Counted from the stretch's first letter, positions 29,301 to 39,087 are shown. The stretch: DNA of 47,154 nucleotides from Novosphingobium capsulatum (GCA_015661825.1 DQVI01000111.1:1-47154), one strand, 5' to 3'. A program made the numbers and translations. Notes: generated by a model from the sequence alone, not told the origin.

Positions 29301-29815
29301 CCATGCTCCTCGGCCTCGACCAGCATCTGGGCGAGCACCTCGCGCACGAGCAGTTCGCGGTCGCGATCCTCCATCGCCCGCGTCCCCGGCAAAAGCCCGG
29401 ATTCGACCGGAAAGGCCGAGAGCAGCCACTGCGAAAAGGCGTGGATCGTCTCGATCCGCAGGCCGCCGCCGGGGCAATCGAGCACGGCGGCAAAGCGGCT
29501 GCGCGCGCGCGCCAGCTTGTCGGGCCCGGCCTGCGCGCCAATCGCCTCCAGATCGGCAAACAGCTCCACATCGGGCATCCGCACCCAGCGCGCCAGCACA
29601 TCGTTGACGCGCGTGGCCATTTCCGCCGCGCCCGCCTTGGTAAAGGTCAGGCACAGGATATTCTCCGGCTCGACATCGGGCTGAAGCAACAGGCGCAGCA
29701 CGCGCGCGGACAGCACCTGCGTCTTGCCCGTGCCTGCCGAAGCGGAAAGCCAGACCGTGCGATCAGGCGCGACCGCGCGGGCCTGGTTGCCCTGAAGCGG
29801 ATAGACCTTGCTCAC
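26345..29815 (-). CDS. addA: Double-strand break repair helicase-nuclease AddA
   Basis: 1156 aa. With AddB it resects double-strand breaks and responds to Chi-like sites before RecA loading; it replaces RecBCD here. A UvrD-type helicase with Walker A SASAGTGKT near residues 24-32, VDEAQDTNEAQW (motif II) and VMTVHGSKGLQAPIV (motif V-like). The C-terminal RecB-family nuclease has GKIDRLLIEDERVLIVDFKT (D and D-x-K). Starts at GTG 29815, overlapping the addB TGA by 3 nt in GTGA. The stop lies within a 14-bp tandem duplication. Confidence 0.96.
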   Translation of the reverse strand: MSKVYPLQGNQARAVAPDRTVWLSASAGTGKTQVLSARVLRLLLQPDVEPENILCLTFTKAGAAEMATRVNDVLARWVRMPDVELFADLEAIGAQAGPDKLARARSRFAAVLDCPGGGLRIETIHAFSQWLLSAFPVESGLLPGTRAMEDRDRELLVREVLAQMLVEAEEHGDEGLLDALALLALRMDQGSVIGFLLRCASAIELWTGPTGWQLPLRPQINRLLGLEADEDGSDLAAFCSDEAFDIASVRRCMEANAAWGTRTGIDAANMMGDWLACNPQARLAGIDDFAKLFLTGKGEAKSTRNIDKHEPAYGDYQARVIAGIAALRERAALLALADLLDPALTVGRRFALAWDAAKAREGFIDFDDQIRAAAALLTERASAEWIRFKLDRRFDHVLVDEAQDTNEAQWRIVLKGLVDDFFSGESERARTLFVVGDYKQAIFGFQGTSPENFAKAREQVRRELAGLAEATGEETRKLLSLGLGQSYRTAMPILAFVDRAIQTIGPERFGLPEAPEQHVGDMRPGLVRLWRTVGDGSDESSEDDDAPEAGEEGAENWLSRPDRDLADRLARQVRLWIDTGYPLHKGKPRNAGPGDIMVLVRKRKDLAGLIVARLHAHGVPVAGVDRLRLGAPLAVKDLMAALRFCAQPFDDLNLANLLVSPLIGWSQEDLLARSYRKDGVRLWSHLAASRDPATVEGVERLLDLLRRADYEPPASLLHWLLVGPWQARYRLVARLGREANDPIDELLNAAMAYASGQVASLVGFIQWFDSGDGELKREAGQAANLVRVMTVHGSKGLQAPIVILADAADDPDASMARGGELHERVVVPGQAARAVPLPPLRKAEKAGPVRAAQEKAALEERAEHWRLLYVALTRAEEALFIAGARPKSRKDLPADSWYARLQPLFEGEEDDGEGWAPDPIWDGARDIGMAGPPVSQGYQPATSLGLPLLPPVLTTPIGPEPRPPRPLAPSALGDDEAPDPPTQPGPGALMAARRGTLIHRLIERMPAVPRDEREEAALGWLARQAADFAPDQHEDMVRAACAVLNHPDWQGVFGPQSLAEVPLAAVVEGRVVSGKIDRLLIEDERVLIVDFKTARRPPARLEDVPVATLRQMAAYAAALGAIHPGRRVEAALLYTHAPHLIAVPPGVLALHRPQPV

Positions 29816-32800
29816 AATGCGTCCTGCCCTTCATCATCGCGCCCATCACGGCCCTGCCATTCTTCGAGCCGCATCAACTGGTCATAGTCGGCATAGCCGG
29901 GCAGATCGGGGTTGAGCCGCGCGGTGAACGGCTCGGTGCCCAGGATCCACCGGGCAATCGCCTCTTCGAGAAAACGCCGCGTCTCGGGCAGAAAATCCTC
30001 GCGCGGGATGCCCGATTTGCGCCGCCCTTCGAGGATCGGCTCGCGCATGAAGCCAAAGCCGCCGCCCTTGGGATCGCGTGCCAGCGACCAGTATTCAAAG
30101 CGCGAAGGGTCGCCCTCCACCCGCAGCTTGCCGTCCTTGTCGCGGAAGCCGCCCTCTTGCGCGATCAGGCCGATCAGCCCCAATTGCAGGGCAAAGCCTT
30201 CCTGAACCATCCGTCCCGAAGGCGGGGTGCCGGTCTTGTAGTCGACAATCGCCAGGGTGCCATCGGCCAGCCGGTCGATCCGGTCGGCGCGGCCAAAGAT
30301 GCGCACGCCCTCCACCCGCGTCTCGCCCCAGCATTCGAACGCGGCGACATCGCGGCCCTCGCCCGCCAGACGATCCTGTTCGTCCTCGATCCAGCCGAGC
30401 GCGGCAAGCAGGCGCGGACGCCACAGGCTGCGCATGAACGGATGCGCGCTCATCTGCGCCAGCGCGCGCTCGGCCAACGGGATCAGTTCGCCCGGCGGTG
30501 CGCCCGCGCGGTGCCAGGCTTCGAGAATGGCGTGAACCGCCGTCCCGCGCCAGGCCGGGGTCGGATCGGCGTCGCGCGGGTCAATCGTCTTGAGCCCCAG
30601 AATCGACGCGGCATAGAACTGGTACGGGTCGGACCGCAGGCGGTCGAGCGCGGTCACCGCAATATCGACCCGCCGCTGGTCGCGGCTCGGCAGGGGCCGG
30701 GGGCGGCGATAGGCCGGGGCTTGCGCCGCATGGTCGAGCGCCTTGCCCCATTGCACCGCGTCCGTTTCCCAGACGACGTCTTCCTCGTCGAGCAGGGCGT
30801 GGACGCGCAGCAAAAAGCGCGAAGGTATCGCCGGGCCGCTGGCATCACGTTCGGCATAGCTGAGCACGACTTCGGGCGCGCCGAGCATCGCGGCCAGATC
30901 GTGCGCGGCAAGGCCGATGCGGAAATCGGCCCCCGGAATGCCCAGCGCGCGCAGGATCGGCGGGGCCAGCAGCGGATCGGGCGTGGGCGCGGCGGGCCAT
31001 GAGCCTTCGGTCATCCCCGCGCAGATCACGAGGTCGGCCCGGCTCATCCGCGCTTCGAGCAGGCCATAGATCGCCAGACGCGGATGGCCGCCATAGGGCG
31101 GGCGCACCGAAACCTCGTCCATCGCATCGCGCAAGAGCGCGGGGATCTCGCGCGGGTCGACCGGCAGGCTGCCCGCCTGCGCCGCCGCCTCGCGCCATTG
31201 CTCGACAAACTGCGCCAGCGCGCGCCCGTCGGCATTGCCCCAGATGCTTGCGCCCGCCAGCGTTTCGGCCAGATCGGCCAGCATGGTCAGCGTGGCGGCC
31301 AGCGGCAAGCCATCGTCCTGCTCCAGCCCACTCGCGCCGAGCAGCGGCAGGAGCAGCAGTTCGACCCCGTCCCACCAGGCCGAAAGGCCCAGATAGCGCT
31401 TTTCGCGCTCGCGCACGGCCTCGCGGATCGGCTCCAGTCCGGGGCCGGGACGCGGGCCCCGCAAGACCAGGTCGAGTTGCCGCACGCGCTCCAGCCAGGC
31501 TGCGCGTGCCTCGCCCGCCATGACCAGCGGATGGCCGAGCAGCGCCAGCAGGGCGACGGGCGCGCAGCGTTCGGCGCGCACTTGCGCCAGTTGCAGGAAC
31601 AGGCGGCCGGCGACCGTCTGGGGCAAGGGCCGCCCGGCGGTATCGTCAGCCGCGATGTTCCAGCGTTCGAGATGCGCAATAACGCGCGAGGCCAGTCCGC
31701 GATCGGGGGTGACAACCGCCACCCGGCGTTCGGGCTGGGCCAGCGCCTGCCGCACGAGAACGGCAATCGCCTGCGCTTCTTCTTCCGGGTGCGTGCTGCG
31801 CATCAGGCGCACGCCGGTAAAGCGCCGGTCGCCCGGCGGCAGGTCGATCCACGCCGTGCTCGCCTCGGGCGGCAGGAACAGGTTGGAAATCGCCCGGCTG
31901 CGCGCAGGGGGCGCGGCGGACATCCCGGCGCGGTGCCACGGCTTCACGTCCTCGCGCGTCAGGCCCATGCGGGTGAGCAGCAGTTTGAGGTGATATTGCG
32001 GGTGGGTGAGTTGGTCCCCGCGCCCGAACACCGGGCCCGGTTCCCCCGTTTCGGCGTTCTCCTCGCTCGCCCCCGCCTGCCCCAGTGCGTCCCAGACGGC
32101 AGGATCGAGCGCGAGGTCGAGATCGGGCAGTACCACCGCCCCTTGCGGCAGATCGGCGACCGTGCGCAACAGCCGCGCAATCGCGGGCGCGCCCGAAGTC
32201 ACCCCGGCGGCGATCACCGGAAACGGCGGCGGCGCCAAGCGCCACGCCTGCGCGGCATGGTCGAGCAGAAGGTTGCGCCGCACCGGCGCATCGACCTGCC
32301 CGCGCTCCTCCAGTTCAAAGCGCCAGCGCATCTGCACCCGCGCGAACAGGCGCAGGCTGTCCTGCCAGTGTTCGGCCAGTTCGGGCAGCATGTCGATGGT
32401 GAGCAATTGCTCGGGCGCGACATCCTCGGCGGCCATGCGGTCGAGCGACTGGGCGAGGCTGCGCGCCTGACGGACCAGCCCGGCCTCGCCGCGCACGATC
32501 CCTTCGGCCTGCAATTCCCCGCGCAGCAATTCGGCCAGCCGCAAGAGGCGAAAAACCGGATCGCAGGCAGGCGGCGCCACGCTGCCCCCGCCCAGCGGAT
32601 CGAGCAGCGCGCCGAGCGTCTCGTCAAGATCGAGGTCGCCCACCACCGCCATGCGCGGCAGCAGCAGCCCCCCGCCCGAGGCGCGGACAAAGGCCTCGGT
32701 CAGGTTGCGCACCGCGCGCTGGCTGGGCAGCAGCAGGGTGAGCCGCGCAAGGCCGAACGTGTCCTCGCGATAGCGCGGCAAAAGCCCGGCCACGAGGGCA

Positions 32801-32856
32801 TCGGCAAAGCCGCGATGGGCGGCGATGGTATAGACGCTTGCGCCCCGGCTGCTCAC
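29812..32856 (-). CDS. addB: Double-strand break repair protein AddB
   Basis: 1014 aa, partner of AddA. The N-terminal half is a degenerate helicase fold: LTLLLPSQRAVRNL stands where a Walker A would be and no GKT is present, as in alphaproteobacterial AddB. The C-terminal nuclease domain shows FGRADRIDRLADGTLAIVDYKTG with the catalytic Asp and Lys, near residue 865-890. GTG start at 32856 within GTGA, overlapping the murU stop. The tight overlaps argue for coupled synthesis of the two subunits. Confidence 0.95.
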   Translation of the reverse strand: MSSRGASVYTIAAHRGFADALVAGLLPRYREDTFGLARLTLLLPSQRAVRNLTEAFVRASGGGLLLPRMAVVGDLDLDETLGALLDPLGGGSVAPPACDPVFRLLRLAELLRGELQAEGIVRGEAGLVRQARSLAQSLDRMAAEDVAPEQLLTIDMLPELAEHWQDSLRLFARVQMRWRFELEERGQVDAPVRRNLLLDHAAQAWRLAPPPFPVIAAGVTSGAPAIARLLRTVADLPQGAVVLPDLDLALDPAVWDALGQAGASEENAETGEPGPVFGRGDQLTHPQYHLKLLLTRMGLTREDVKPWHRAGMSAAPPARSRAISNLFLPPEASTAWIDLPPGDRRFTGVRLMRSTHPEEEAQAIAVLVRQALAQPERRVAVVTPDRGLASRVIAHLERWNIAADDTAGRPLPQTVAGRLFLQLAQVRAERCAPVALLALLGHPLVMAGEARAAWLERVRQLDLVLRGPRPGPGLEPIREAVREREKRYLGLSAWWDGVELLLLPLLGASGLEQDDGLPLAATLTMLADLAETLAGASIWGNADGRALAQFVEQWREAAAQAGSLPVDPREIPALLRDAMDEVSVRPPYGGHPRLAIYGLLEARMSRADLVICAGMTEGSWPAAPTPDPLLAPPILRALGIPGADFRIGLAAHDLAAMLGAPEVVLSYAERDASGPAIPSRFLLRVHALLDEEDVVWETDAVQWGKALDHAAQAPAYRRPRPLPSRDQRRVDIAVTALDRLRSDPYQFYAASILGLKTIDPRDADPTPAWRGTAVHAILEAWHRAGAPPGELIPLAERALAQMSAHPFMRSLWRPRLLAALGWIEDEQDRLAGEGRDVAAFECWGETRVEGVRIFGRADRIDRLADGTLAIVDYKTGTPPSGRMVQEGFALQLGLIGLIAQEGGFRDKDGKLRVEGDPSRFEYWSLARDPKGGGFGFMREPILEGRRKSGIPREDFLPETRRFLEEAIARWILGTEPFTARLNPDLPGYADYDQLMRLEEWQGRDGRDDEGQDAL

Positions 32857-33575
32857 GCTCCGGTGAGCGCCTGAACGGTCGGCGCGATCATCTCGGGCGC
32901 GCCCACCTCATACCACAGCCCGGTATGGGGCAGACCATAGAGCCGCCCTTCGGCAATCGCCCGGTCCCACAAGATCCCGGTCGAGAAGGCCCCTTGCGGC
33001 GCATCGCGCAAGAGCCGCTGCGACACGATCTGGATGCCGGTGAAGATATAGGGCGCCACCCGCCCCGGCTTGCGCCGCGCGACAAGGCCCATGGGATCGA
33101 GATGGAAATCACCGGGCCCGGCATAGTTGAAGGCCTGCGCATGGCTGACCATCAGCAAAAGCGCGTCCATCCGCGCCGGGTCCCAGGCATCGGACAGAGC
33201 GGCAAAGACATTGCGCGGCCCGTCGAGCCAGATATTGTCGCTGTTGAGGCAGAAGAACGTCTCGCGGCCGATCAGCGGCAGCGCCTTGACGAGGCCGCCC
33301 CCGGTTTCGAGCAAGGCCTCGCGTTCGTCCGAAACGACGATGGCCGGGGCCTCGCGCATCAGGACATGGGCTTCTAGCTGGTCGGCCAGATAGTGGGCAT
33401 TGACCACCGCGCGTGTCACGCCCGCCTCTGACAGCTTGTCGAGCGCATGGTCGATCAGCGCCTTGCCCGCCACGCGCACGAGCGGCTTGGGGCGGCTGAC
33501 AGTGAGCGGGCGCATCCGCTTGCCGATCCCGGCAGCCAGCACCATCGCGGTGTCGGAAACCAGAGGCTTGCTCAT
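32853..33575 (-). CDS. murU: N-acetylmuramate-1-phosphate uridylyltransferase (MurU-like)
   Basis: 240 aa nucleotidyltransferase with the signature LAAGIGKRMRPLT and RPKPLVRVAGKALI, then LLETGGGLVKAL and NSDNIWLDG (metal-binding Asp). In the AmgK-MurU route described from Pseudomonas, it converts MurNAc-1-phosphate and UTP to UDP-MurNAc, bypassing MurA and de novo synthesis. Its adjacency to an amgK-type kinase makes this specific call much better than the generic 'mannose-1-phosphate guanylyltransferase' label such proteins often receive. ATG 33575 overlaps the amgK stop by ATGA, with GGGGAG upstream. Confidence 0.85.
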   Translation of the reverse strand: MSKPLVSDTAMVLAAGIGKRMRPLTVSRPKPLVRVAGKALIDHALDKLSEAGVTRAVVNAHYLADQLEAHVLMREAPAIVVSDEREALLETGGGLVKALPLIGRETFFCLNSDNIWLDGPRNVFAALSDAWDPARMDALLLMVSHAQAFNYAGPGDFHLDPMGLVARRKPGRVAPYIFTGIQIVSQRLLRDAPQGAFSTGILWDRAIAEGRLYGLPHTGLWYEVGAPEMIAPTVQALTGA

Positions 33576-34567
33576 GCTGCAAACTCCCCACCCAGACGCC
33601 GCGCCGGATCGCGCAAGTCAGCCGGGATATTGGCATCAAACCAGCGCGCCACCGGGGCGAGCGCGGGATGGGCCAGATCGCGTTCGAGCATGGCCCAGAC
33701 ACGCGGGATATAATCGAGATAGCGCGGCTTGCCGTCGCGCTTCCACAGGCGCACGAAAATGCCCACGATCTTGGTGTTCCGCTGCGCGCCCAGTCGGGCA
33801 TAGTCGGCGAGGAAATCCCCCTGCGGCTGCGCCTTTTCGACATAATAGTCGAACATGCGCGCCTCCAGTTCGGGCGAAACCTCGCGCCGCGCGTCCTGCA
33901 ACAACGAGACGAGATCATAGGCCGGATGGCCGGTCAGCGCGTCCTGAAAGTCGAGCAGGCCCTGCGTTTCGAGCCCGCCGAGCAGCATGATGTTCTCGGC
34001 GTGATAATCGCGCAGCACGGTCACGCCGGGGCGCTGGTTGGGCAGCAAGGGCGCGAGCACCTCTTCCCAGGCCTTCTGCCAGCCCTCCACGTCGACATAG
34101 AGCGCGCGCGCCGGGCAGAACCATTCGATGAACAGCTTCACCTCGCGCAAGTACTCGCTCATGCCATAGGCGGTGAACGGCCCGGCAGGCAGGTGCGCCA
34201 GTTCGACCAGAACGTCGATCGCCGCGCGATAGACCGCGTCCTCGTCCTGCGGCCAGGCGTCGAGATATTCGCGGCAGCGGACATTCCCGAAATCTTCGAG
34301 CAAGACCCAGCCATTGCCCGCATCTTCAGCCAGAATCGCGGGCGCGCGCAAGCCATTGGCGTCGAGCCAGCGCGCCGCGCGCAGGAACGGCTGCGGGTCT
34401 TCCTGCGGCGGGGGCGCGTGCATCAGCATCGCGCTGCTGCCATCGCTTCGCACCACGCGGAAATAGCGGCGGAACGAGGCATCGCCGGGCAAAGGTTCGA
34501 TTGCGGCGCCCGCCCAGCCCGCATGGGCCAGGAACGCCTCGATTCCCATCGGAAGATCGCTGCTCAT
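33572..34567 (-). CDS. amgK: N-acetylmuramate/N-acetylglucosamine anomeric kinase (AmgK-like)
   Basis: 331 aa, aminoglycoside-phosphotransferase fold. Catalytic loop VLRDYHAENIMLL (usually HGDxxxxN; the aligned Asp and Asn are present) and metal motif LLDFQDALTGHPAYDLV. Predicted to phosphorylate MurNAc at C1 for recycling of peptidoglycan sugars, handing the product to MurU encoded next to it. Its start ATG at 34567 overlaps the tsaE stop (ATGA). Older annotation often calls this gene 'phosphotransferase' only. The AmgK role is inferred from gene pairing and fold. Confidence 0.85.
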   Translation of the reverse strand: MSSDLPMGIEAFLAHAGWAGAAIEPLPGDASFRRYFRVVRSDGSSAMLMHAPPPQEDPQPFLRAARWLDANGLRAPAILAEDAGNGWVLLEDFGNVRCREYLDAWPQDEDAVYRAAIDVLVELAHLPAGPFTAYGMSEYLREVKLFIEWFCPARALYVDVEGWQKAWEEVLAPLLPNQRPGVTVLRDYHAENIMLLGGLETQGLLDFQDALTGHPAYDLVSLLQDARREVSPELEARMFDYYVEKAQPQGDFLADYARLGAQRNTKIVGIFVRLWKRDGKPRYLDYIPRVWAMLERDLAHPALAPVARWFDANIPADLRDPARRLGGEFAA

Positions 34568-35013
34568 GGCAAACGCTCTAGCCAGCCAGTGCCCGGCAAG
34601 ACAATGGCCTGCCGTCCGTTTTCCGCTATTTCCAGACGCAGCGTCAGGCACCCGGCCTCGTGGGCAAACCCCCCGGCATGGTCGGGCCATTCGGCAATCA
34701 GCACCGCGCCATACCGATAATCGTCCAGCCCGAGCTCTTCGGCCTCAGCCGGGTCGTTCAAGCGATAGAAATCGGCATGGACCACCGGCAGGCGCACGGC
34801 GGGCGGATCATACGTCTCGACGATGGTGAAGCTGGGCGAAGGCACCTCGCCCTCGTGGCCCAGCGCTTCGAGCAGGGCGCGCGCCAGCGTGGTCTTGCCC
34901 GCCCCCAGCGTCCCTTCGAGGGCCAGAACATCGCCCGCGCGCAGCAGGGGGGCAAGGCGCCGGGCAAAGGCCTGCGTTGCGGCCAGATCGGGCAAGGGAA
35001 CGACTGAAGACAT
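34564..35013 (-). CDS. tsaE: tRNA t6A biosynthesis ATPase TsaE
   Basis: 149 aa. Partners TsaB and TsaD in making N6-threonylcarbamoyl-adenosine at position 37 of ANN-decoding tRNAs. P-loop GTLGAGKTTLARALL at about 34-48, then PSPSFTIVETY and HADFYRL, the TsaE signatures. ATG 35013 chosen because the conserved region begins soon after; a long upstream extension overlaps the divL 3' end and is Arg-rich shadow sequence. It lies 35 nt past the divL stop. Confidence 0.95.
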   Translation of the reverse strand: MSSVVPLPDLAATQAFARRLAPLLRAGDVLALEGTLGAGKTTLARALLEALGHEGEVPSPSFTIVETYDPPAVRLPVVHADFYRLNDPAEAEELGLDDYRYGAVLIAEWPDHAGGFAHEAGCLTLRLEIAENGRQAIVLPGTGWLERLP

Positions 35014-35048
35014 GCTAAAACAACGCCTTACTGGAAAAACGGAAGAAA

Positions 35049-37382
35049 TCAGGGCAGCGTGACAATCGCGCTGGTGCCCGCGCCCGGCTCGGACAGCAGT
35101 TCGAACTGCCCCCCATGCGCGGCGATCAACTGGCGCACGAGCGGCAGGCCCAGCCCCAGCCGGCGCTCGACCGGGCGGCCATCGGCACTCAGGCTCAGGC
35201 CCTCCATCGCGCGGGCCAGCGCGGCCGCATCCATGCCCTTGCCATTGTCGGAGACGACCACGCGCACGTCGTGCGCCTGCCGCGTGCATTCGACGAGAAT
35301 GCGCCCACCCTCCGGCGTGGCAGCCATGGCATTGTCGATCAGCAGGCCAAAAACCTTGCGCAGGCGGCGCACGTCGCCCGTCACTTTGCCCACAGCCGAC
35401 GTGCCGCGCAAATCGAGGGTCAGCCCTGCGGCGGTGATCTTCTCGGCCCGTTCGCGCACGACATCGGCCAGCAGCGGGAAAATATCGACCGGCTCGCGCG
35501 CGAGGGGCAACATGCCCGCCTCGCTCTGCGACAGGTCGAGCACGTTCTCGATCTGCTCGCCCAGCCGCGCCACCGAGGCCAGAATGGCGGCGACATAGTC
35601 GCGCGCCTGCGGGGTCAGTTCCCCGGCAAGGCCGCTGTCGAGCATTTCGGCAAAGCCGCCGATGGAATTGAGCGGATTGCGGAATTCATAGCTCATGTTG
35701 GCCATGAACCGCGACTTGACCGCGTCGGCCTCGATCAGCGCGGCATTGCGCTCGCGCAGGGCGGCTTCGGCCTTCTGGGAATCGGTGATGTCGAGGACGG
35801 TCAGCAGGCCATTGCCATCGGGCAGCGGCACGCCGGAAAATTCGAGGTGGCGCCCATCGGCCAGCGCCAGACGCCCGCTGGTCTGCTTGCGTTCGAGCGT
35901 GGCGGCCTGAATCACCTGCCCGATCTGCCCCACTTGCGCCGGGCGGCGCAGCGAGGGCGCCAGACGGGTGAGCAGGTGATCGGCACGCGGATGGGTGGCG
36001 AGGAACTCCTCGTCGAGCGCCCAGTCGGTGGCAAAGCGGCGGTTCCACAGTTGCACGCGGCTGTCCGGCCCGAACACCGCGAGCGATTCGAACAAGTTGT
36101 CGAACGTGGCCGTGCGCGTGCGCAGCAGGGTGTCGCGCGTGGCCGAAAGCTGCAACTGCTCGGTCCGGTCCTCGAAGATCAGCAGCAGCCCGCCGTCGGG
36201 CATCGGCTGGGCGACGACGCGCAAATGCGTGCCGTCCGACAGGTGCCATGGCTCCTCGCGCGGCTCGCGCGCGTGAAACCATGCCTGCCGCTCGCGCCGC
36301 CACTCGGGAAAATCGCGCACTTCTGGCACCTTGCCGCCATCGCGCAGCCGGTCGAGCACGCGGTCGAAGGGCGGCGTATCGGCAACCCAGGCGGGCGGAA
36401 TGGCAAAGATGCGCAGGAACGGCTGGTTGGCAAAGACCAGATTGCGGCCTGCGTCGAACTGGGCGATCCCCGCCGAAAGGGTGTCGAGCGTCTGCCGCTC
36501 GGCCTCGCGGAAGCGGCGGAACTGGCGGGTCAGTTCCTCCATCTGCTCGATATCGACGGCATAGCCGGCCACGCCTTCGGCACCGATGGGAAGGTCGCTC
36601 ACCCGCATCGTGCGGCGCTGGCCGTTGATCGTGGCCGACACCACCCGTTCGAGCGGGCGCCCGCTGGCAAAGACATCGGCGGCCACTTTGGCCGGGGTCG
36701 GCCCCTCGCCCGCCTCGACCAGCTCGATCCCCTGCTCGACGACATCGACCGCGCTGGCCGCGCCCACGGCCCGGACATAGGCCGAATTGACCAGCCGCAG
36801 GCGCATGGCCGCATCGCGAAACCACATCGGCAGGGGCGCGGCCTCGATCAGCCCGGCCAGCCCCGAAAAATCGGCATGGGCCTGCGCGGATTCAGCTTCC
36901 AGCGCGCGAACCCGGCTTTCGCTGTCGGTCGCATCGAAGACCCAGAGCAGCGCCGCATCGGCAGGGGCCACTTGCGGATCGGCCAGCCCGCCACGCACGG
37001 ACAGCGTGCGGGTACCCCCACGCGGAACCAGCACCATGGCCAGCGGCGCCCCGGTCTTCTGGGTGTGGCGCACGGCCTGCGTCAAGGCGCCCAGCGTCTG
37101 GGCGTCGAGCACATCTTCCAGCTCGGTCAGGTAATCGGGCAGGGCATCGCGCCCCAGCCATCCGGCCAGCCGCGAGGCGCCCTCGATCCGCCCGTCGGCG
37201 CGGACCAGCAGCGGCAGGGCGGGCGCTTCCTCGACCATGCGGGCCAGCTTGCGCGCGAGTTGCTGCGCCCCTTGCGCACGGGCCATGCGCGCGCGCGCGG
37301 CCAGCACCGCCCAGCCAGCCACCAGCGTCCAGACCGCCAGAAGCAGCGCCACGGCCACGAGTGCAAGGGAATGGGACTGCAT
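35049..37382 (-). CDS. divL: DivL-type PAS sensor kinase with Tyr in place of the H-box His
   Basis: 777 aa. One N-terminal membrane helix (about 5-28), several PAS-like segments through about 540, then a kinase core. The dimerisation helix reads FMANMSYEFRNPLNSIGG: Y565 replaces the phospho-acceptor histidine of ordinary kinases. The ATP-binding domain is intact (IDNAMAAT, SDNGKGMD, GLGLPLVRQL). This is the defining feature of DivL, which in Caulobacter crescentus works with CckA and DivK to control CtrA activity. Linkage to tsaE-amgK-murU-addBA supports the call. I chose ATG 37382; a TTG at 37418 would add 12 residues. The N-terminal sequence differs greatly between species, so orthology rests on Tyr, architecture and context. 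Confidence 0.82.
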   Translation of the reverse strand: MQSHSLALVAVALLLAVWTLVAGWAVLAARARMARAQGAQQLARKLARMVEEAPALPLLVRADGRIEGASRLAGWLGRDALPDYLTELEDVLDAQTLGALTQAVRHTQKTGAPLAMVLVPRGGTRTLSVRGGLADPQVAPADAALLWVFDATDSESRVRALEAESAQAHADFSGLAGLIEAAPLPMWFRDAAMRLRLVNSAYVRAVGAASAVDVVEQGIELVEAGEGPTPAKVAADVFASGRPLERVVSATINGQRRTMRVSDLPIGAEGVAGYAVDIEQMEELTRQFRRFREAERQTLDTLSAGIAQFDAGRNLVFANQPFLRIFAIPPAWVADTPPFDRVLDRLRDGGKVPEVRDFPEWRRERQAWFHAREPREEPWHLSDGTHLRVVAQPMPDGGLLLIFEDRTEQLQLSATRDTLLRTRTATFDNLFESLAVFGPDSRVQLWNRRFATDWALDEEFLATHPRADHLLTRLAPSLRRPAQVGQIGQVIQAATLERKQTSGRLALADGRHLEFSGVPLPDGNGLLTVLDITDSQKAEAALRERNAALIEADAVKSRFMANMSYEFRNPLNSIGGFAEMLDSGLAGELTPQARDYVAAILASVARLGEQIENVLDLSQSEAGMLPLAREPVDIFPLLADVVRERAEKITAAGLTLDLRGTSAVGKVTGDVRRLRKVFGLLIDNAMAATPEGGRILVECTRQAHDVRVVVSDNGKGMDAAALARAMEGLSLSADGRPVERRLGLGLPLVRQLIAAHGGQFELLSEPGAGTSAIVTLP

Positions 37383-37462
37383 CGGCCCATGGCTAGGCCC
37401 AGCGCCCGCAATTGACAACTGTACGAACCTTCAAAAATGGCCAAAACCGGCGCAACAGGCCC

Positions 37463-37502
37463 CAAAGCAAACGCCCCGCATCCTCTTGAAGGATGCGGGG
37501 CG
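37463..37502 (-). terminator. Terminator after ahcY
   Basis: A perfect 13-bp stem (CGCCCCGCATCCT/AGGATGCGGGGCG) with a 5-nt loop, followed on the minus strand by TTTGCTTT. It lies about 32 nt past the ahcY stop and before the divL start, separating the two transcription units. Confidence 0.88.
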
Positions 37503-37533
37503 CTGTCACGCCTCATGATGCGCTGGCGCGCGA

Positions 37534-38940
<1,407 letters not shown>

Positions 38941-39067
38941 GAGGCTTTTCTCCGTCAAATGAGGTATTTTCACGTCCCAGAGCCGCGCGCGAAATCCGCG
39001 CCAGGCGGATCACGGCGGATCGTTGATGGCTGCCTCTTAGCCGCTCCCCACCGGCAGGGCAACGTTA

Positions 39068-39087
39068 ATATAAAGATGTCTTTATAT
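39068..39087. promoter_or_regulatory. Palindromic operator candidate upstream of ahcY
   Basis: ATATAAAGA-TG-TCTTTATAT, a perfect 9-bp inverted repeat with a 2-nt spacer, in an AT-rich island of otherwise GC-rich DNA between divergent ahcY and the peroxiredoxin gene. The form fits sites of ArsR-family SahR regulators that control S-adenosylhomocysteine recycling genes; the regulator itself is not in the window, so this is inference. Confidence 0.6.

Noticed and set aside
26363-29887. Very long open frame on the plus strand opposite addA
   Set aside because: It is a high-GC antisense shadow: the protein is Arg/His/Gly/Gln rich with no domain, while the minus strand encodes a full AddA with all motifs.
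30000-32856. A frameshifted or broken AddB because no Walker A is visible
   Set aside because: The reading frame is continuous, the nuclease domain is intact, and loss of the Walker A in AddB is usual in alphaproteobacteria.
38941-39067. SAH or SAM riboswitch in the ahcY leader
   Set aside because: I could not find the conserved core or a pseudoknot; the palindrome at 39068 better explains regulation.
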